Source: Aeromonadales bacterium (GTDB lineage: Bacteria; Pseudomonadota; Gammaproteobacteria; Enterobacterales; Aeromonadaceae). Taken from it: DNA of 64,000 bases. The stretch is taken from positions 1-64,000 of the forward strand of contig JAAYRH010000029.1 of NCBI GenBank assembly GCA_012518835.1. The letters run 5' to 3'. This document shows positions 8,676-21,570 of the stretch, piece after piece; position 1 is the stretch's first letter; each line of letters opens with the position of its first letter. A model generated the notes under the pieces. That model was not told where the DNA came from, made no database searches, and was given only the letters and a program-made list of their open reading frames with translations. The position numbers and the translations under genes were made by a program.

Positions 8676-8703
8676 AAAAAGGACGCTAACTAGCGTCCTT
8701 TTT
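8676..8703. terminator. Bidirectional terminator between the Yip1-family gene and purF
   Basis: A 13-bp perfect stem (8676-8688 with 8691-8703, core AAGGACGCTA/TAGCGTCCTT) has A-runs on one side and T-runs on the other, so it can stop transcripts from both convergent genes. Confidence 0.9.
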
Positions 8704-8727
8704 AGTCATATTAGCTTAGTCAGCGCT

Positions 8728-10245
8728 TTATGACTGGCCTTCATTATAAATTTCTAAATGGCTATTATCACCGCAATCGGCTTGCTTTAAGTTATTGTTA
8801 CGCTCGGCATTTAGCTCATCTAAGTAGGCTTGATTCACATCTTGCGTCACATACTCCCCGGTGAATACTGAGGTTTCAAATCGACGCAGCTCAGGGTTGA
8901 AATGACGCACTGCATCTTCAAGGCCTTCTAAGTCTTGGTAAATAAGACCATCAGCACCAATTAACTGACAAATTTCATCCACTTCACGGCCATAAGCAAT
9001 CAGCTCATTTACCGAAGGCATATCAATGCCATAGACATTCGGGAAGCGAATTTCGGGAGCGGCAGAAGCAAAGTAAACTTTTTTTGCCCCCGCATCGCGA
9101 GCCATTTGTACAATTTGTTCCGAAGTCGTACCGCGCACAATGGAGTCATCAACTAACAAGACATTTTTACCCACAAACTCAGAGTCAATCGCATTTAGCT
9201 TGCGGCGCACCGACTGTCGTCGCTCCTGCTGACCGGGCATAATAAACGTACGGCCAATATAGCGGTTTTTCATAAAACCTTGACGATAAGGTAACTGCAA
9301 ATGATGAGCTATTTCTAACGCGATATCACAAGACGTCTCGGGAATGGGGATCACCACATCAATTTCTAAGTCTTCCCACTCGCGGGCAATTTTTGCCCCT
9401 AACGTTTGTCCCATTCTGGCGCGTGCTGCATACACAGACACCTTATCAATAAAAGAGTCCGGACGAGCAAAATAAACATATTCAAATATACAGGTCTGAT
9501 GCTGTGGCTCGTCGGCACACTGTTGGGTATACAACTCGCCTGCTTGGGTGATGTAAACGGCTTCGCCGGGCGCGACATCCCGAATTAAACTAAACCCAAC
9601 AGTGTCTAGCGCCACACTTTCTGAGGCGAGCATATACTCGGTGCCGGTCTCGCTTTCTCGCTTACCCAGCACTAGCGGGCGAATGCCATTAGGATCACGA
9701 AAGGCCAGCATGCCATTATCAATAATAGCAGCTACTACCGCGTAAGCGCCGCGCACCTGCTGATGCACCTTACGAACCGCAGCAAACACATGACTTGGCT
9801 CAAGATGTAAGCTTTGAGTTTCTTGGTCTAGGGCATGGGCTAGCACATTGAGCAAAATTTCAGAGTCGGAGCTGGTGTTAATATGACGACGCGCCACTCG
9901 AAACTGCTCTTCTCTTAACGTACCCGCATTCGTTAAATTACCATTGTGGGCCAAGGTAATACCAAAGGGAGAGTTTACATAAAAAGGTTGAGCTTGGGCT
10001 ACGCTACTACTACCTGCGGTAGGATAACGTACATGGCCAATCCCTACGTTGCCAATCAGCCGCTCCATGTGACGCTCTTCAAACACTTCCCGCACCAAGC
10101 CATTCGCCTTACGTTGGCGCAGCGTGTTGCCGGCAATAGTGACGATGCCTGCGGCATCTTGGCCTCTGTGTTGTAGTACCGTCAAAGCGTCATACAGCGC
10201 TTGATTGACTGGAGTTGTACCATGAATTCCGACAATTCCACACAT
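8728..10245 (-). CDS. purF: Amidophosphoribosyltransferase
   Basis: PurF makes 5-phosphoribosylamine from PRPP and glutamine, the first committed step of purine synthesis. The 505-residue protein starts MCGIVGI, so Cys2 becomes the N-terminal glutaminase nucleophile after Met removal. RYPTAG and HNGNLTN mark the Ntn glutaminase domain (about 1-230), and the PRTase domain carries the PRPP loop [14 protein letters not shown]. It contains no iron-sulfur cysteine pattern of the Bacillus type and matches the enterobacterial form. It lies 20 bp downstream of cvpA, giving the conserved cvpA-purF operon. I found no clear PurR palindrome upstream of cvpA. Confidence 0.97.
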   Translation of the reverse strand: MCGIVGIHGTTPVNQALYDALTVLQHRGQDAAGIVTIAGNTLRQRKANGLVREVFEERHMERLIGNVGIGHVRYPTAGSSSVAQAQPFYVNSPFGITLAHNGNLTNAGTLREEQFRVARRHINTSSDSEILLNVLAHALDQETQSLHLEPSHVFAAVRKVHQQVRGAYAVVAAIIDNGMLAFRDPNGIRPLVLGKRESETGTEYMLASESVALDTVGFSLIRDVAPGEAVYITQAGELYTQQCADEPQHQTCIFEYVYFARPDSFIDKVSVYAARARMGQTLGAKIAREWEDLEIDVVIPIPETSCDIALEIAHHLQLPYRQGFMKNRYIGRTFIMPGQQERRQSVRRKLNAIDSEFVGKNVLLVDDSIVRGTTSEQIVQMARDAGAKKVYFASAAPEIRFPNVYGIDMPSVNELIAYGREVDEICQLIGADGLIYQDLEGLEDAVRHFNPELRRFETSVFTGEYVTQDVNQAYLDELNAERNNNLKQADCGDNSHLEIYNEGQS

Positions 10246-10265
10246 GTCCTAATTTCCTCGATTCA

Positions 10266-10751
10266 CTATGGCGTAGGCAAAAAGCTAGATGAATTTTGAA
10301 CCAGACTAAAAAACCACTGGATCACAATACTAAACTCTGGGATTAACAATGATTGCTTCCACCACAAGGCCTCAGAAAAGCCTGTCATGGTATCAATAAA
10401 TAACAGCATCGCCGCCACTATTAGCACACCGCGCACCGCGCCAAAACATACGCCCAGCACACGATCGGTTCCTGACAAACCGGTTTTAGTGACTAACTCA
10501 CTAACAATAAAATTAATTAAGGCCCCTAAGATTAGGGTTAAGACAAATAATATCGCAATGGCTGTTCCGTTGCGTATAAGAGGATCCGACATGTCGAGCA
10601 GAGCGCTCAAGTCTTCATAGAAATGACTAGCAACAAAAAAAGCAGCAAACCAGGTAATCAGTGACATTGCTTCTTTTACAAATCCCCTGGCTAAGCTAAT
10701 CAGCGCTGACAGGCTGATAATACCCAAAATTACATAATCTACCCAAACCAT
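10266..10751 (-). CDS. cvpA: CvpA family membrane protein
   Basis: CvpA is an inner membrane protein first linked to colicin V export and later to envelope stress tolerance. The 161-residue product has four predicted membrane spans and the family signatures LARGFVKEAMSL, VTKTGLSGTDRVLG and GAVRGVLIV. The second of two tandem ATGs (10751) matches the E. coli start MVWIDY; the first adds one methionine. It leads the cvpA-purF operon. Confidence 0.93.
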   Translation of the reverse strand: MVWVDYVILGIISLSALISLARGFVKEAMSLITWFAAFFVASHFYEDLSALLDMSDPLIRNGTAIAILFVLTLILGALINFIVSELVTKTGLSGTDRVLGVCFGAVRGVLIVAAMLLFIDTMTGFSEALWWKQSLLIPEFSIVIQWFFSLVQNSSSFLPTP

Positions 10752-10969
10752 CATTTGCTGCCGAGGACCTTTTTAATATCGCGCATTCTATCAAAGGAGC
10801 CGGATAAAAAGCGAAAAAAAACGGATAATTTTCATTCAACGTGAAACTAGTTGTTAACAACACTAAAAAAGAGTGCTAATTAACCAAAAGCTAATTTACC
10901 TATTGAGATGTGTACGAAGTAAAGACACAATAAGCATTTGCTTATCCACTAACAAAGAGTAGTTGTACT

Positions 10970-11224
10970 ATGATTTTTCCTCGTCGTTACGCCAAGCTGG
11001 TGTTTCCGGTATTAATGTCTACTTACATGGTCACTATCATGACCGGTTTAGTGACCGCATTAAATACCGGTTTGGCAGATGGTTTCTTTATTCGCTGGGG
11101 GCAAGCTTTTTATATTGCTTGGCCTGTGGCATTTATTTTAGTGCTAATTGGTGGCCCCCGCATTCAACGTTTATCCGTAAATCTAGTTAAGGCGGATCTC
11201 GCTGAGCAGAAAAAAGCCTCTTAA
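10970..11224 (+). CDS. DUF2798 small membrane protein
   Basis: An 84-residue protein with two hydrophobic hairpin helices (about 10-32 and 43-63) separated by LNTGLADGFFIRWGQAFY, and the ending WPVAFILVLIGGPRIQRL typical of DUF2798 proteins. No function is known for the family. It is a single gene divergent from cvpA-purF, followed by a strong hairpin. The Shine-Dalgarno region is weak (GAGTAG), but the start fits the family. Confidence 0.75.
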   Translation: MIFPRRYAKLVFPVLMSTYMVTIMTGLVTALNTGLADGFFIRWGQAFYIAWPVAFILVLIGGPRIQRLSVNLVKADLAEQKKAS

Positions 11225-11228
11225 GTTG

Positions 11229-11260
11229 AGCGCTAACGCCGCCGCGTTAGCGCTTACTTT
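11229..11260. terminator. Terminator after the DUF2798 gene, facing serS
   Basis: An 11-bp stem (11229-11239 with 11244-11254, AGCGCTAACGC/GCGTTAGCGCT) with a four-base loop is followed by TACTTTTAT on the plus strand. The convergent serS gene ends 10 bp past the stem, so it may serve both. Confidence 0.7.
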
Positions 11261-11263
11261 TAT

Positions 11264-12565
<1,302 letters not shown>

Positions 12566-12675
12566 TTACCTTATTTAATGCGGTGGTGCCTGTACAGAAG
12601 GCAAATTAAGACATCAGTGTTAGACAGCCAGTTTACCAGCTAAGCCTTGTCGGAGCCAAGCCACAGCGATGTACT

Positions 12676-14001
12676 TTAAGAACGAGCGGCGCTATCTAAT
12701 TGTGCTAGATAATCGAGCTTAGCGGTTATTTTTTTCTCAAAACCTCGATCACTGGGCACATAATAGGTAGTACTTTCCAGCTCTGGCGGTAAATACACTT
12801 CACCGGCCGCATAAGCACCGGGCTCGTGATGGGCATAACGGTAAGCCGCCCCATGACCCAACTCTTTCATTAATTTAGTGGGTGCATTGCGTAGCTGCAT
12901 CGGTACTTCGTAATTTGGTAATTCTTTGGCGGCTTGGCGCACTTGGTTCCACGCATTATACAAGGCATTACTTTTGGGAGCGCAGGCTAAATAAACAATC
13001 GCTTGAGCGATGGCGCGCTCTCCTTCAGCGGGCCCCACCCGAGTAAAGCAATCCCATGCGGCCAGCGCTACTTCCATCGCGCGGGGATCGGCCAACCCCA
13101 CATCTTCAGTCGCAATCGCTACTAAACGACGGGCAATATACAGCGGATCACATCCCGCCGTTACCATACGCGCATACCAATATAAGCCCGCATCGGGATC
13201 TGAGCCCCGAATCGACTTATGGACCGCAGAAATCAAATCATAAAATTGGTCGCCTTGATTATCAAAGCGCGCGACTCGCTCACCAGTGACTTCTGCTAGC
13301 AAGGCTTTATCGATATAACGTACCCCCTCTTGCTCTTCGGCCATATCGGCCAGTAACTCAAGATAATTAAGTGCCTTGCGCCCATCGCCTTCTACTAACT
13401 CAGCCAAGGCACTGGCCACCCCTTCTTCAAGCTGCAGAGATTGTGAAGCTAAGCCCCGCTGTTGCGTGAGGGCATAAGCGATCATTTTCTCAATATCCGC
13501 TGTCGCAAGCGGTTTCAATAAATACACTCGCGCTCGTGATAAAAGAGCATTATTGAGTTCAAAAGAGGGGTTTTCTGTGGTCGCCCCAATAAAAGTCACG
13601 GTGCCGTCTTCAATATAAGGTAAAAATGCATCTTGCTGAGACTTATTAAAGCGATGCACTTCATCGACAAATAAAATGGTCCGTCGACCAGCGAGCTTAT
13701 GCTCGCGAGCACGGTCAATGGCCGCGCGGATCTCTTTTACCCCCGAGGTGACGGCCGATACCCGCTCCACTTGTGCATCGCAGTAGTGAGCGATGAGTTC
13801 AGCCAAAGTGGTTTTACCGGTTCCTGGAGGTCCCCATAGGATCATAGAGTGGCACTGCCCTGCTTCTAATGCACGGCGTAAGGGTTTACCTGGCCCTAAA
13901 ATATGAGCTTGCCCTAAATACTCTTCGAGACTCTGTGGCCGCATTCTGGCCGCCAGTGGGCGAAAATCATCTTGTTCAAAATCGAGACTTAAGGTGCTCA
14001 T
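12676..14001 (-). CDS. rarA: Replication-associated AAA+ ATPase RarA (MgsA)
   Basis: RarA is a clamp-loader-like ATPase acting at stalled forks and single-stranded DNA gaps. The 441-residue protein has Walker [11 protein letters not shown], Walker [11 protein letters not shown], sensor 1 [12 protein letters not shown], and the C-terminal tetramerisation domain ([14 protein letters not shown]). I start at 14001 (MSTLSLDF), preceded by GGGGGT. A longer frame from 14037 would add 12 residues with no similarity. It sits between lolA and serS exactly as in enterobacteria. Confidence 0.96.
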   Translation of the reverse strand: MSTLSLDFEQDDFRPLAARMRPQSLEEYLGQAHILGPGKPLRRALEAGQCHSMILWGPPGTGKTTLAELIAHYCDAQVERVSAVTSGVKEIRAAIDRAREHKLAGRRTILFVDEVHRFNKSQQDAFLPYIEDGTVTFIGATTENPSFELNNALLSRARVYLLKPLATADIEKMIAYALTQQRGLASQSLQLEEGVASALAELVEGDGRKALNYLELLADMAEEQEGVRYIDKALLAEVTGERVARFDNQGDQFYDLISAVHKSIRGSDPDAGLYWYARMVTAGCDPLYIARRLVAIATEDVGLADPRAMEVALAAWDCFTRVGPAEGERAIAQAIVYLACAPKSNALYNAWNQVRQAAKELPNYEVPMQLRNAPTKLMKELGHGAAYRYAHHEPGAYAAGEVYLPPELESTTYYVPSDRGFEKKITAKLDYLAQLDSAARS

Positions 14002-14070
14002 TTTTATACCCCCATAAGTGCATAAATTAGCGCACAAGACCCTATATTCAAACTATCTACCTGCACTACG

Positions 14071-14101
14071 AAAAACACCGATCCCTTAGGCTCGGTGTTT
14101 A
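14071..14101 (-). terminator. Terminator of the ftsK-lolA unit
   Basis: A nine-base stem (14073-14081 with 14092-14100, AAACACCGA/TCGGTGTTT) gives a run of T on the minus strand, 25 bp downstream of lolA and before rarA. It suggests rarA has its own promoter. Confidence 0.8.
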
Positions 14102-14125
14102 GTGACTAACTGTTAATTTTTTTAC

Positions 14126-14737
14126 TTAACGCTGATCGTCAATCATCACCCCTTTGGGCGGCGTAAAAGTAAAGGTACTACTACTCACTTTAGGCTGGGT
14201 ATTAATGTTCTGTAAATTAAATTCACTGCGTTGGCCGCCCGACTCCACCACAGTAAAGCGCTGAATGCGGTCTTTATTATCAAAGCGAATACTAAACTCG
14301 CTAATAAGCTCGCTAGGATCCTTACTAGTCACCACATAGTCGCCCGCTTTGCGGCTCACATCATAATGCTGCCAACGACTATTATCGCCGCCCGCAATAA
14401 GAATAAAAGGGGTATTTTGAATCGCTTGCGCTAATGGCGCTATGCTGACCTGCTCAACAAAAGGGTCATACATCCACACATCTTGCCCGTTAGACACAAT
14501 CACGCTTTCATCCGGCGCTTGAGTATGCCAGCGAAAACGATCCGGGCGCGCTAGCTGCATGGTGCCATTGGCTTTTTGCATTTGCTCGCCTTGCTCATCA
14601 AATACTTGCTGACTAAAGTCCGCTGAATAATTATCAAAAGTCGCCAGCTTTTTCTGTAAATCCGCTCGGGCGTCCGCTTGGGCTACGCTGCTGGCTGATA
14701 ATAACAATACACCGATACTAACAAGTTTTTTTATCAT
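14126..14737 (-). CDS. lolA: Outer-membrane lipoprotein carrier protein LolA
   Basis: LolA is the periplasmic chaperone that carries lipoproteins from LolCDE to LolB. The 203-residue precursor has a signal peptide ([21 protein letters not shown], cleavage near residue 21) and the LolA beta-sheet fold with YSADFSQQVFDEQG, GTMQLARPDRFRWHT and the C-terminal FTFTPPKGVMIDDQR. Its ATG shares one base with the ftsK stop (TAATG), so the two are translationally coupled. ftsK-lolA-rarA-serS is a conserved gammaproteobacterial string. Confidence 0.97.
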   Translation of the reverse strand: MIKKLVSIGVLLLSASSVAQADARADLQKKLATFDNYSADFSQQVFDEQGEQMQKANGTMQLARPDRFRWHTQAPDESVIVSNGQDVWMYDPFVEQVSIAPLAQAIQNTPFILIAGGDNSRWQHYDVSRKAGDYVVTSKDPSELISEFSIRFDNKDRIQRFTVVESGGQRSEFNLQNINTQPKVSSSTFTFTPPKGVMIDDQR

Positions 14738-17397
14738 TAATTACGCTCCCTGACTGGCGGAGGTGCCAGTACTTCTCGTTGACCAGAGCCCACCGCAGCA
14801 CTCACTATGCCTTGCGCTTCCATCTGATCGATCATACGGGCGGCTCGGTTGTACCCTACTTTTAACTGACGTTGCACACCAGAGATAGAGCCACGACGCG
14901 TCTCTACGACAAAAGCTACCGCTTCATCGAATAACGGATCTAAGTCTTCGTCGCCCTCAGCCACTTCGCCAGGCAGTAAACCTTCTTCTCCTACCTCGCC
15001 GTTTAAAATCTCTTCAATATAATTAGGCTCTCCTCGCTGCTTCCATGCCGCCACCACACTATGTACTTCATGATCATCAACAAAAGCACCGTGCACGCGG
15101 GTTGGTGTGCTCTCTCCTGCCGGCAAATACAACATATCGCCCATCCCTAATAAAGAGTCCGCACCTTGCTGGTCCAAAATAGTACGAGAGTCAATTTTAC
15201 TGGATACTTGAAACGACATCCGAGTAGGGATATTGGCTTTAATTAAGCCGGTGATAACATCGACGGAGGGACGCTGGGTCGCCAAAATTAAATGAATCCC
15301 CGCCGCTCGTGCCTTTTGCGCAATACGGGCAATCAACTCTTCCACTTTTTTGCCCACTATCATCATCATGTCGGCAAATTCGTCGATCACTACCACGATA
15401 TTAGGCAGTTTTTCTAAGGCCGGCGGAGAGGTATCCATTGAGATAGTCGGATCCCAAAATGGGTCACGCAGCGGCTCACCGGCATCTATCGCTTCTTGAA
15501 CCTTATTGTTATAGCCCTGTAGGTTACGCACTCCAACGGTGGCGAGCAATTTATAGCGCCGCTCCATCTCCCCTACACACCAGCGCAAGGCATTGGCGGC
15601 TTCTTTCATATCGGTGACGACTTCGGTCAATAAGTGGGGGATCCCTTCATAAACCGACAGTTCCAACATTTTGGGGTCGATCATAATAAAACGTACTTCA
15701 TCAGGCGTCGCTTTATAGAGCATTGACAAGATCATCACGTTCACGCCCACCGACTTACCCGAGCCGGTGGTACCCGCAACTAACACATGAGGCATTTTAC
15801 CTAAGTTAGTAATCACCGGTTCACCGGCGATATCTTGTCCTAGTACCATCGTTAACGGATGCTTACTGTTAGCAAACGCTTCGGTATCCATGACTTCGCG
15901 TAGATACACGGTTTCGCGTTTGGTATTAGGAAGTTCTAAACCAATGTAAGGCTTGCCGGGGATCACCTCAACCACTCGGACACTGATCGCCGATAGCGAG
16001 CGTGCTAAGTCACGAGATAAGTTGGTAATTTTACTTACTTTCACCCCTGGCGCTAAATCTAACTCAAAACGCGTGATAACGGGCCCTGGATACACCCCCA
16101 CCACATTAGCTTGCACGTTATAGTCAGCTAACTTCGCTTCCACTAATCGAGCAATGCGATTGAGCTCTTCTTCGCTTACGGTATGCTGGCGCGGCTTAGG
16201 CGGATCTAACAACTCCACCGACGGTAATACTGCTAAATCACTACGTGGTGCAGCCTTTGGTGCCGGTGCTGCCGCGCGTGATGTGGCTAAGGGGCGTGCT
16301 GGCGCTTCTTCTGCTTGCTCATTCATCCAGGGTAAATCCATATCCTCTTCTGCTCCCCAATCTGCGTCGGCCACCGGTGCAGGGGCCACACTGGGTTTGG
16401 CAACCGCTCTAACGCGAGGCGCCGCACTCTGCACTGCCTTAGGAATGTCGGTTGCTGGCATCACTTCATCTTCAGCAGCAAAGTTCGATAACACCGGCTC
16501 TTTACGCTCTGGTGGTGCTTTTTTTTGTAAAATAGAACGTAACTTAGGTGGCGCTGGTATCGGCGCGAGCAGCGGATCTTCTTCATAAGCCGTCGCCTCA
16601 TCGATATCTGGCGCCTGAGTTTGGCTGCCTAAGCGTTCTTTAAAGCGACGCCAAGTAACGAAGCTCGGTTTAACTGGCTCAGGTTTATTTGTCGTCAACA
16701 TCGCGGGTTGGGCTTGCGGCTCAAGTTCACGCTCTTTTGCCACCCCTGCTTGCCAATCGGCCAGCTGTTGAGGAAGCTGTCGAAACCATTGCGGCCCATT
16801 CAATACCACCCCACCTAAACGCTCTACTATTAATAACCACGACCAGCCGGTAAAAAAGGTGACGCCCGTTGCAAAGCCACACAGCAGCAATAAAGTAGTA
16901 CCTAAAGAGCCGAGCACGGGCTGCATTGCTGCCAACAACATGTCGCCAATGAGGCCGCCAGAAGAAAAATAATAAATATTACCGACACTCATGCTCGCGA
17001 GCGCTAATACGCTCAACAGCACCATTAGAAAACCGATAATGCGTAGGCTCAATGTCAAATAGCAGATGCTGTGCAAGGCTTTAGGTCGCCATAAGGTCAG
17101 CCAGCCGAATAACACCATAAACACCGGCACTAAATAGGCGGAAAAGCCAAACACAAACAATAATATATCTGCTAACCAAGCTCCTACTGGACCAGCGGCG
17201 TTGCGAATATCACCGCCCCACGCCGTTTGTGACCAACCCGGATCCGATGGATGATAGGTGAACAACGACAACATGATGAAGATCGCCACTAAAATAATGG
17301 TGATCAATCCGGCTTCAAACAGACGCTGTAAACCAGACATGGGAGTAAACAGCTTTCTCTCCGCCAAGTGCCCGCTCCTCGCTTTCGCTGAAATCAT
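14737..17397 (-). CDS. ftsK: DNA translocase FtsK
   Basis: FtsK links division to chromosome segregation, pumping DNA at the septum and activating XerCD at dif. The protein (about 886 residues) has four to five N-terminal membrane spans (about 25-200, with [17 protein letters not shown]), a Pro/Ala-rich linker of about 200 residues, and the motor with Walker [11 protein letters not shown], Walker [12 protein letters not shown] and a winged-helix gamma domain ([30 protein letters not shown]). The start is uncertain: ATG 17397 is used, but none of the candidate starts has a good Shine-Dalgarno, and a TTG at 17433 also fits. The linker is much shorter than in E. coli. Confidence 0.95.
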   Translation of the reverse strand: MISAKARSGHLAERKLFTPMSGLQRLFEAGLITIILVAIFIMLSLFTYHPSDPGWSQTAWGGDIRNAAGPVGAWLADILLFVFGFSAYLVPVFMVLFGWLTLWRPKALHSICYLTLSLRIIGFLMVLLSVLALASMSVGNIYYFSSGGLIGDMLLAAMQPVLGSLGTTLLLLCGFATGVTFFTGWSWLLIVERLGGVVLNGPQWFRQLPQQLADWQAGVAKERELEPQAQPAMLTTNKPEPVKPSFVTWRRFKERLGSQTQAPDIDEATAYEEDPLLAPIPAPPKLRSILQKKAPPERKEPVLSNFAAEDEVMPATDIPKAVQSAAPRVRAVAKPSVAPAPVADADWGAEEDMDLPWMNEQAEEAPARPLATSRAAAPAPKAAPRSDLAVLPSVELLDPPKPRQHTVSEEELNRIARLVEAKLADYNVQANVVGVYPGPVITRFELDLAPGVKVSKITNLSRDLARSLSAISVRVVEVIPGKPYIGLELPNTKRETVYLREVMDTEAFANSKHPLTMVLGQDIAGEPVITNLGKMPHVLVAGTTGSGKSVGVNVMILSMLYKATPDEVRFIMIDPKMLELSVYEGIPHLLTEVVTDMKEAANALRWCVGEMERRYKLLATVGVRNLQGYNNKVQEAIDAGEPLRDPFWDPTISMDTSPPALEKLPNIVVVIDEFADMMMIVGKKVEELIARIAQKARAAGIHLILATQRPSVDVITGLIKANIPTRMSFQVSSKIDSRTILDQQGADSLLGMGDMLYLPAGESTPTRVHGAFVDDHEVHSVVAAWKQRGEPNYIEEILNGEVGEEGLLPGEVAEGDEDLDPLFDEAVAFVVETRRGSISGVQRQLKVGYNRAARMIDQMEAQGIVSAAVGSGQREVLAPPPVRERN

Positions 17398-17460
17398 AAT
17401 TAAAAGTGATAGATAAAAAGATGAGTGCGACAATAAAAGTCGCTACCGTCTAAACGGCAA

Positions 17461-17482
17461 ACGAGCGGCCTGAGCCGCTCGT
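17461..17482 (-). terminator. Possible terminator of lrp
   Basis: A perfect nine-base stem ACGAGCGGC/GCCGCTCGT with loop CTGA lies between lrp and ftsK. The minus-strand follow-on (TTGCCGTTT) is only moderately T-rich, so it may be an attenuating hairpin. Confidence 0.55.
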
Positions 17483-17545
17483 AAAATAAGTTGGTTTCTT
17501 GCTTGCTCGGCATAAAAATACCAGAGCTCAGCACATTATCCCAGT

Positions 17546-18061
17546 TTATCGTGTGTTTATTACCAGGCGATTACTTTGTTTCACCTCTTCCATTACCACA
17601 TAGGTCCGAGTGTCATTCACGCCCGGTAAGCGCAGTAAGGTTTCACCCAGTAGTTTACGATAAGCTGACATATTAGCCACTCGTGTTTTTAACAAGTAGT
17701 CAAAATCCCCTGAAACTAAATGGCACTCTTGGATCTCTTCTAGCTTTTGTACCGCATCATTGAACTCGTCAAACACATCGGGCGTACCCCGATTCAAGGT
17801 GATTTCTACAAACACCAGTAAGGAGGCATCGAGTTGTTGCGGATTTAAAATCGCCGTATAACCTTCAATATAACCATCGCGCTCTAAACGACGCACCCGC
17901 TCTAGGCAGGGAGTAGGACTTAAACCTACTCTTTTAGACAGCTCAACGTTAGAAATACGGCCGTCTTGTTGTAATTCGTTAAGTATATTGCGATCAATTC
18001 GATCGAGCTCCTTGCTTGGTCTGTTGTTCATATCCAACACGTCATCCATCCTTTGATTCAT
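17546..18061 (-). CDS. lrp: Leucine-responsive regulatory protein Lrp
   Basis: Lrp is a global regulator of amino acid metabolism, pili and transport genes. The 171-residue product is nearly identical to E. coli Lrp over its core: HTH NVELSKRVGLSPTPCLERVRRLE, then the RAM ligand-binding domain (SLLVFVEITLNRGTPDVF, ECHLVSGDFDYLLKTRV, VVMEEVKQSNRLVINTR). Three in-frame ATGs (18061, 18049, 18031) give N-termini 10 residues apart; the last best matches the E. coli length of 164. It lies upstream of ftsK and is divergent from trxB, the enterobacterial arrangement. Confidence 0.97.
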   Translation of the reverse strand: MNQRMDDVLDMNNRPSKELDRIDRNILNELQQDGRISNVELSKRVGLSPTPCLERVRRLERDGYIEGYTAILNPQQLDASLLVFVEITLNRGTPDVFDEFNDAVQKLEEIQECHLVSGDFDYLLKTRVANMSAYRKLLGETLLRLPGVNDTRTYVVMEEVKQSNRLVINTR

Positions 18062-19474
<1,413 letters not shown>

Positions 19475-19493
19475 CTACCCCTTTATAAATAAC

Positions 19494-19524
19494 AAAGCCG
19501 CCAGCTTAGCTGGCGGCTTTTTTT
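19494..19524. terminator. Terminator after trxB, facing dauA
   Basis: A perfect 12-base stem (19494-19505 with 19509-19520, AAAGCCGCCAGC/GCTGGCGGCTTT) with loop TTA is followed by more T. It separates convergent trxB and dauA. Confidence 0.93.
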
Positions 19525-19541
19525 ATCGCCCTCTTTTTTTA

Positions 19542-21275
19542 TTACGCGGCGCGAGTCCCACTCACTTGCTCAATCGCTTCTTGTAAAGTCGAGTAAAATG
19601 CCAGCTTTTCTGGAATAGGTTGCATCCCCGCGCGCGCTAAGGTTTTTAGCGGCTGATATTGTAAGTCGGCAATCACGACTTTAATGTTATGTTGTTGACA
19701 ATGTTCAATAAAACGGCTCATTGCACTTTGGCCGCCCGCATCTAAAATAGACACTGCATCCATATATAAAATAACGCCTTGCTGGTGCTGACATAAGCCA
19801 ATTAGCTCACTAAACACCCGATCGGCGGCAGCAAAAAATAAGGGCCCATTAATTTTATACACCGACCACTGCTTAGGCAGCGGCGTCACTAACAAGCGTC
19901 GGTGATCAGAAATATCCGAGACCCGTGTCATTTCTGCTATGTCGCGCACAAATAACACCGCTGCCACTAATACTCCCACTGTGATGGCAATCACCATATC
20001 AAACAAGATGGTTAGCGAGAAACAGGTCAAGAACACTAAAATATCGCCCACCGGCGCAGTTTTAAGCAGGCGTATCGATTTTGGCGCTTCACTCATATTC
20101 CACGCCACTACCATTAATAGCGCCGCCATCGCCGGCATTGGTAAGTAAGCCAACATCGGCGCCAATAATACCAAAGCGGCTAGCACTACTAAGGCATGCA
20201 CCATACCCGACACTGGGGTTTGTGCGCCTGCTTTAAAGTTAGCCGCCGAGCGAGCAATGGCGGCAGTGGCAGTAATACCACCAAAAAATGGCGCGACTAT
20301 GTTACCAAGCCCCTGCCCCAGCAGCTCACTGTTGGCACTGTGTCGCTTGCCTGTCATGCCATCAAGTACAACAGCACACAATAACGACTCAATAGCACCT
20401 AACATGGCAATAGCAAACGCTGCAGGCAGCAGTGCTTGAAATAAGCTCCAATCTAACGTGAGTGGCACTCCTTCTGGACCCGGCTGTAACCAAGGCCATA
20501 CCCACTCCGGCAATACCGGTGGTATACCCTGACCTGCGGTGCCATCTGGCAGTAAATAACTAAACTGGCTGCTAATGGTGGCAATATTCATGCCTTGCTT
20601 ATTCAGCACCAGCGCTACCACACTGGCGACGATTAAAGCTGGCAAGTGCGCTGGCACGCCGGTTTTTAACCGTGGCCAAAAAATCATAATGCCTAAGGTT
20701 AATAACGCCACCCCTAAGCTTGGCCAATACAAGCCCGGCACCGCTGCTGCCAAGGCCGACACTTTACCAACATAGTGCTCAGGCAACGCGGTCATTTCTA
20801 AACCTAAAAAATCTTTAACTTGTAAAGTAGCAATCACTACTCCAATACCACCGGTAAAGCCTAAGGTAACGGGCGCCGGAATGTACTCAATCAACCGTCC
20901 CAACCGCACTAAGGCCATACCAATCAGTAAAATACCCGACATCACAGTGGCCATGAGTAAGCCACCCAAGCCATAACTCTGCGCAATGGGATATAAAATC
21001 ACCACAAAGGCCGCAGTGGGCCCCGAAATACTTAAGCGTGAACCACCGGTTAGCGCAATAATAAAACCGGCAATAATAGCGGTATAAAGTCCGTATTGAG
21101 GAGCCACACCACTGGCAATGGCGAGCGCCATGGCCAAGGGAATAGCGATAATACCGACCGTTATGCCGGCTAGCACATCCTTGGCTAACTTGTGTTGGCT
21201 ATAAGGCTCTTTAACGCAACTTTCATACATTGCATGACCGATACGCAACGAAAACAAATGAGCGCGGTGCGGCAT
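19542..21275 (-). CDS. dauA: SulP-family anion/C4-dicarboxylate transporter DauA (YchM)
   Basis: The 577-residue protein has the SulP membrane domain (about 30-420; signature LAGITVGIIAIPLAMALA, ALTGGSRLSISGPTAAFVV, GFTGGIGVVIATLQVKDF) and a C-terminal STAS domain (about 440-560, VSILDAGGQSAMSRFIE). It resembles E. coli DauA, a succinate transporter also reported to sense C4-dicarboxylates, more than sulfate permeases. GGGAGAAA lies well placed before the ATG. It is divergent from a small ribbon-helix-helix gene and stands in the place where cydDC lies in E. coli. Substrate assignment is by similarity only. Confidence 0.88.
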   Translation of the reverse strand: MPHRAHLFSLRIGHAMYESCVKEPYSQHKLAKDVLAGITVGIIAIPLAMALAIASGVAPQYGLYTAIIAGFIIALTGGSRLSISGPTAAFVVILYPIAQSYGLGGLLMATVMSGILLIGMALVRLGRLIEYIPAPVTLGFTGGIGVVIATLQVKDFLGLEMTALPEHYVGKVSALAAAVPGLYWPSLGVALLTLGIMIFWPRLKTGVPAHLPALIVASVVALVLNKQGMNIATISSQFSYLLPDGTAGQGIPPVLPEWVWPWLQPGPEGVPLTLDWSLFQALLPAAFAIAMLGAIESLLCAVVLDGMTGKRHSANSELLGQGLGNIVAPFFGGITATAAIARSAANFKAGAQTPVSGMVHALVVLAALVLLAPMLAYLPMPAMAALLMVVAWNMSEAPKSIRLLKTAPVGDILVFLTCFSLTILFDMVIAITVGVLVAAVLFVRDIAEMTRVSDISDHRRLLVTPLPKQWSVYKINGPLFFAAADRVFSELIGLCQHQQGVILYMDAVSILDAGGQSAMSRFIEHCQQHNIKVVIADLQYQPLKTLARAGMQPIPEKLAFYSTLQEAIEQVSGTRAA

Positions 21276-21288
21276 TATTTTCTCCCTG

Positions 21289-21362
21289 CATTGAATGTTA
21301 TTTTTATAATGTTAAAAATGATTATATGCTCATACATTAATCATTCAATGTTAATATGATTA
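21289..21362. promoter_or_regulatory. Repeat-rich divergent promoter/operator between dauA and the RHH gene
   Basis: This AT-rich stretch contains a perfect 9-bp inverted repeat, CATTGAATG (21289-21297) and CATTCAATG (21342-21350), three direct copies of AATGTTA (21294-21300, 21308-21314, 21347-21353), and ATGATTA at 21318-21324 and 21356-21362 with its reverse TAATCAT at 21338-21344. Short tandem and inverted boxes are the usual targets of ribbon-helix-helix regulators, and an RHH gene starts 27 bp away. The operator role is inferred. Confidence 0.45.
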
Positions 21363-21388
21363 ACAAGACTTAAGTACTAGGAGTTCAG

Positions 21389-21565
21389 ATGGAACAACGC
21401 ACCGCTCGCTTAACTTTATTGATAGATCCTAAGAAAAAGGCCTTATTTGAACAGCTGTGTGCCCAAGAAGATGTGACTCCTTCGCAAAAGGTGCGACAGT
21501 TTATTCGTGATTATATTGCAGAAAAATCAAACCCAGATGAGCCCTCTGCTCCTAAACATAAATAA
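21389..21565 (+). CDS. Small ribbon-helix-helix (CopG-like) protein
   Basis: A 58-residue protein starts at an ATG five bases after AGGAG. Its first 45 residues fit a ribbon-helix-helix domain: strand RTARLTLLID, helix PKKKALFEQLCAQED, turn with TPSQ, and second helix KVRQFIRDYIAEK, then a polar tail. Such proteins bind DNA as dimers through the paired strands, often as repressors or antitoxins. No toxin-like gene is adjacent. It ends six bases before aat and probably is the first gene of an RHH-aat-bpt unit; it may also control the divergent dauA. Confidence 0.8.
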   Translation: MEQRTARLTLLIDPKKKALFEQLCAQEDVTPSQKVRQFIRDYIAEKSNPDEPSAPKHK

Positions 21566-21570
21566 TAGCG

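Noticed and set aside
10755-10969. PurR operator upstream of cvpA-purF
   Set aside because: No sequence close to the ACGCAAACGTTTGCGT palindrome could be found; TTCAACGTGAAAC is too poor a match to report.
16154-16588. Plus-strand 144-codon open frame inside ftsK
   Set aside because: It is antisense to the Pro/Ala-rich linker of ftsK, and its Ser/Gly/Ala composition is just the mirror of that linker.
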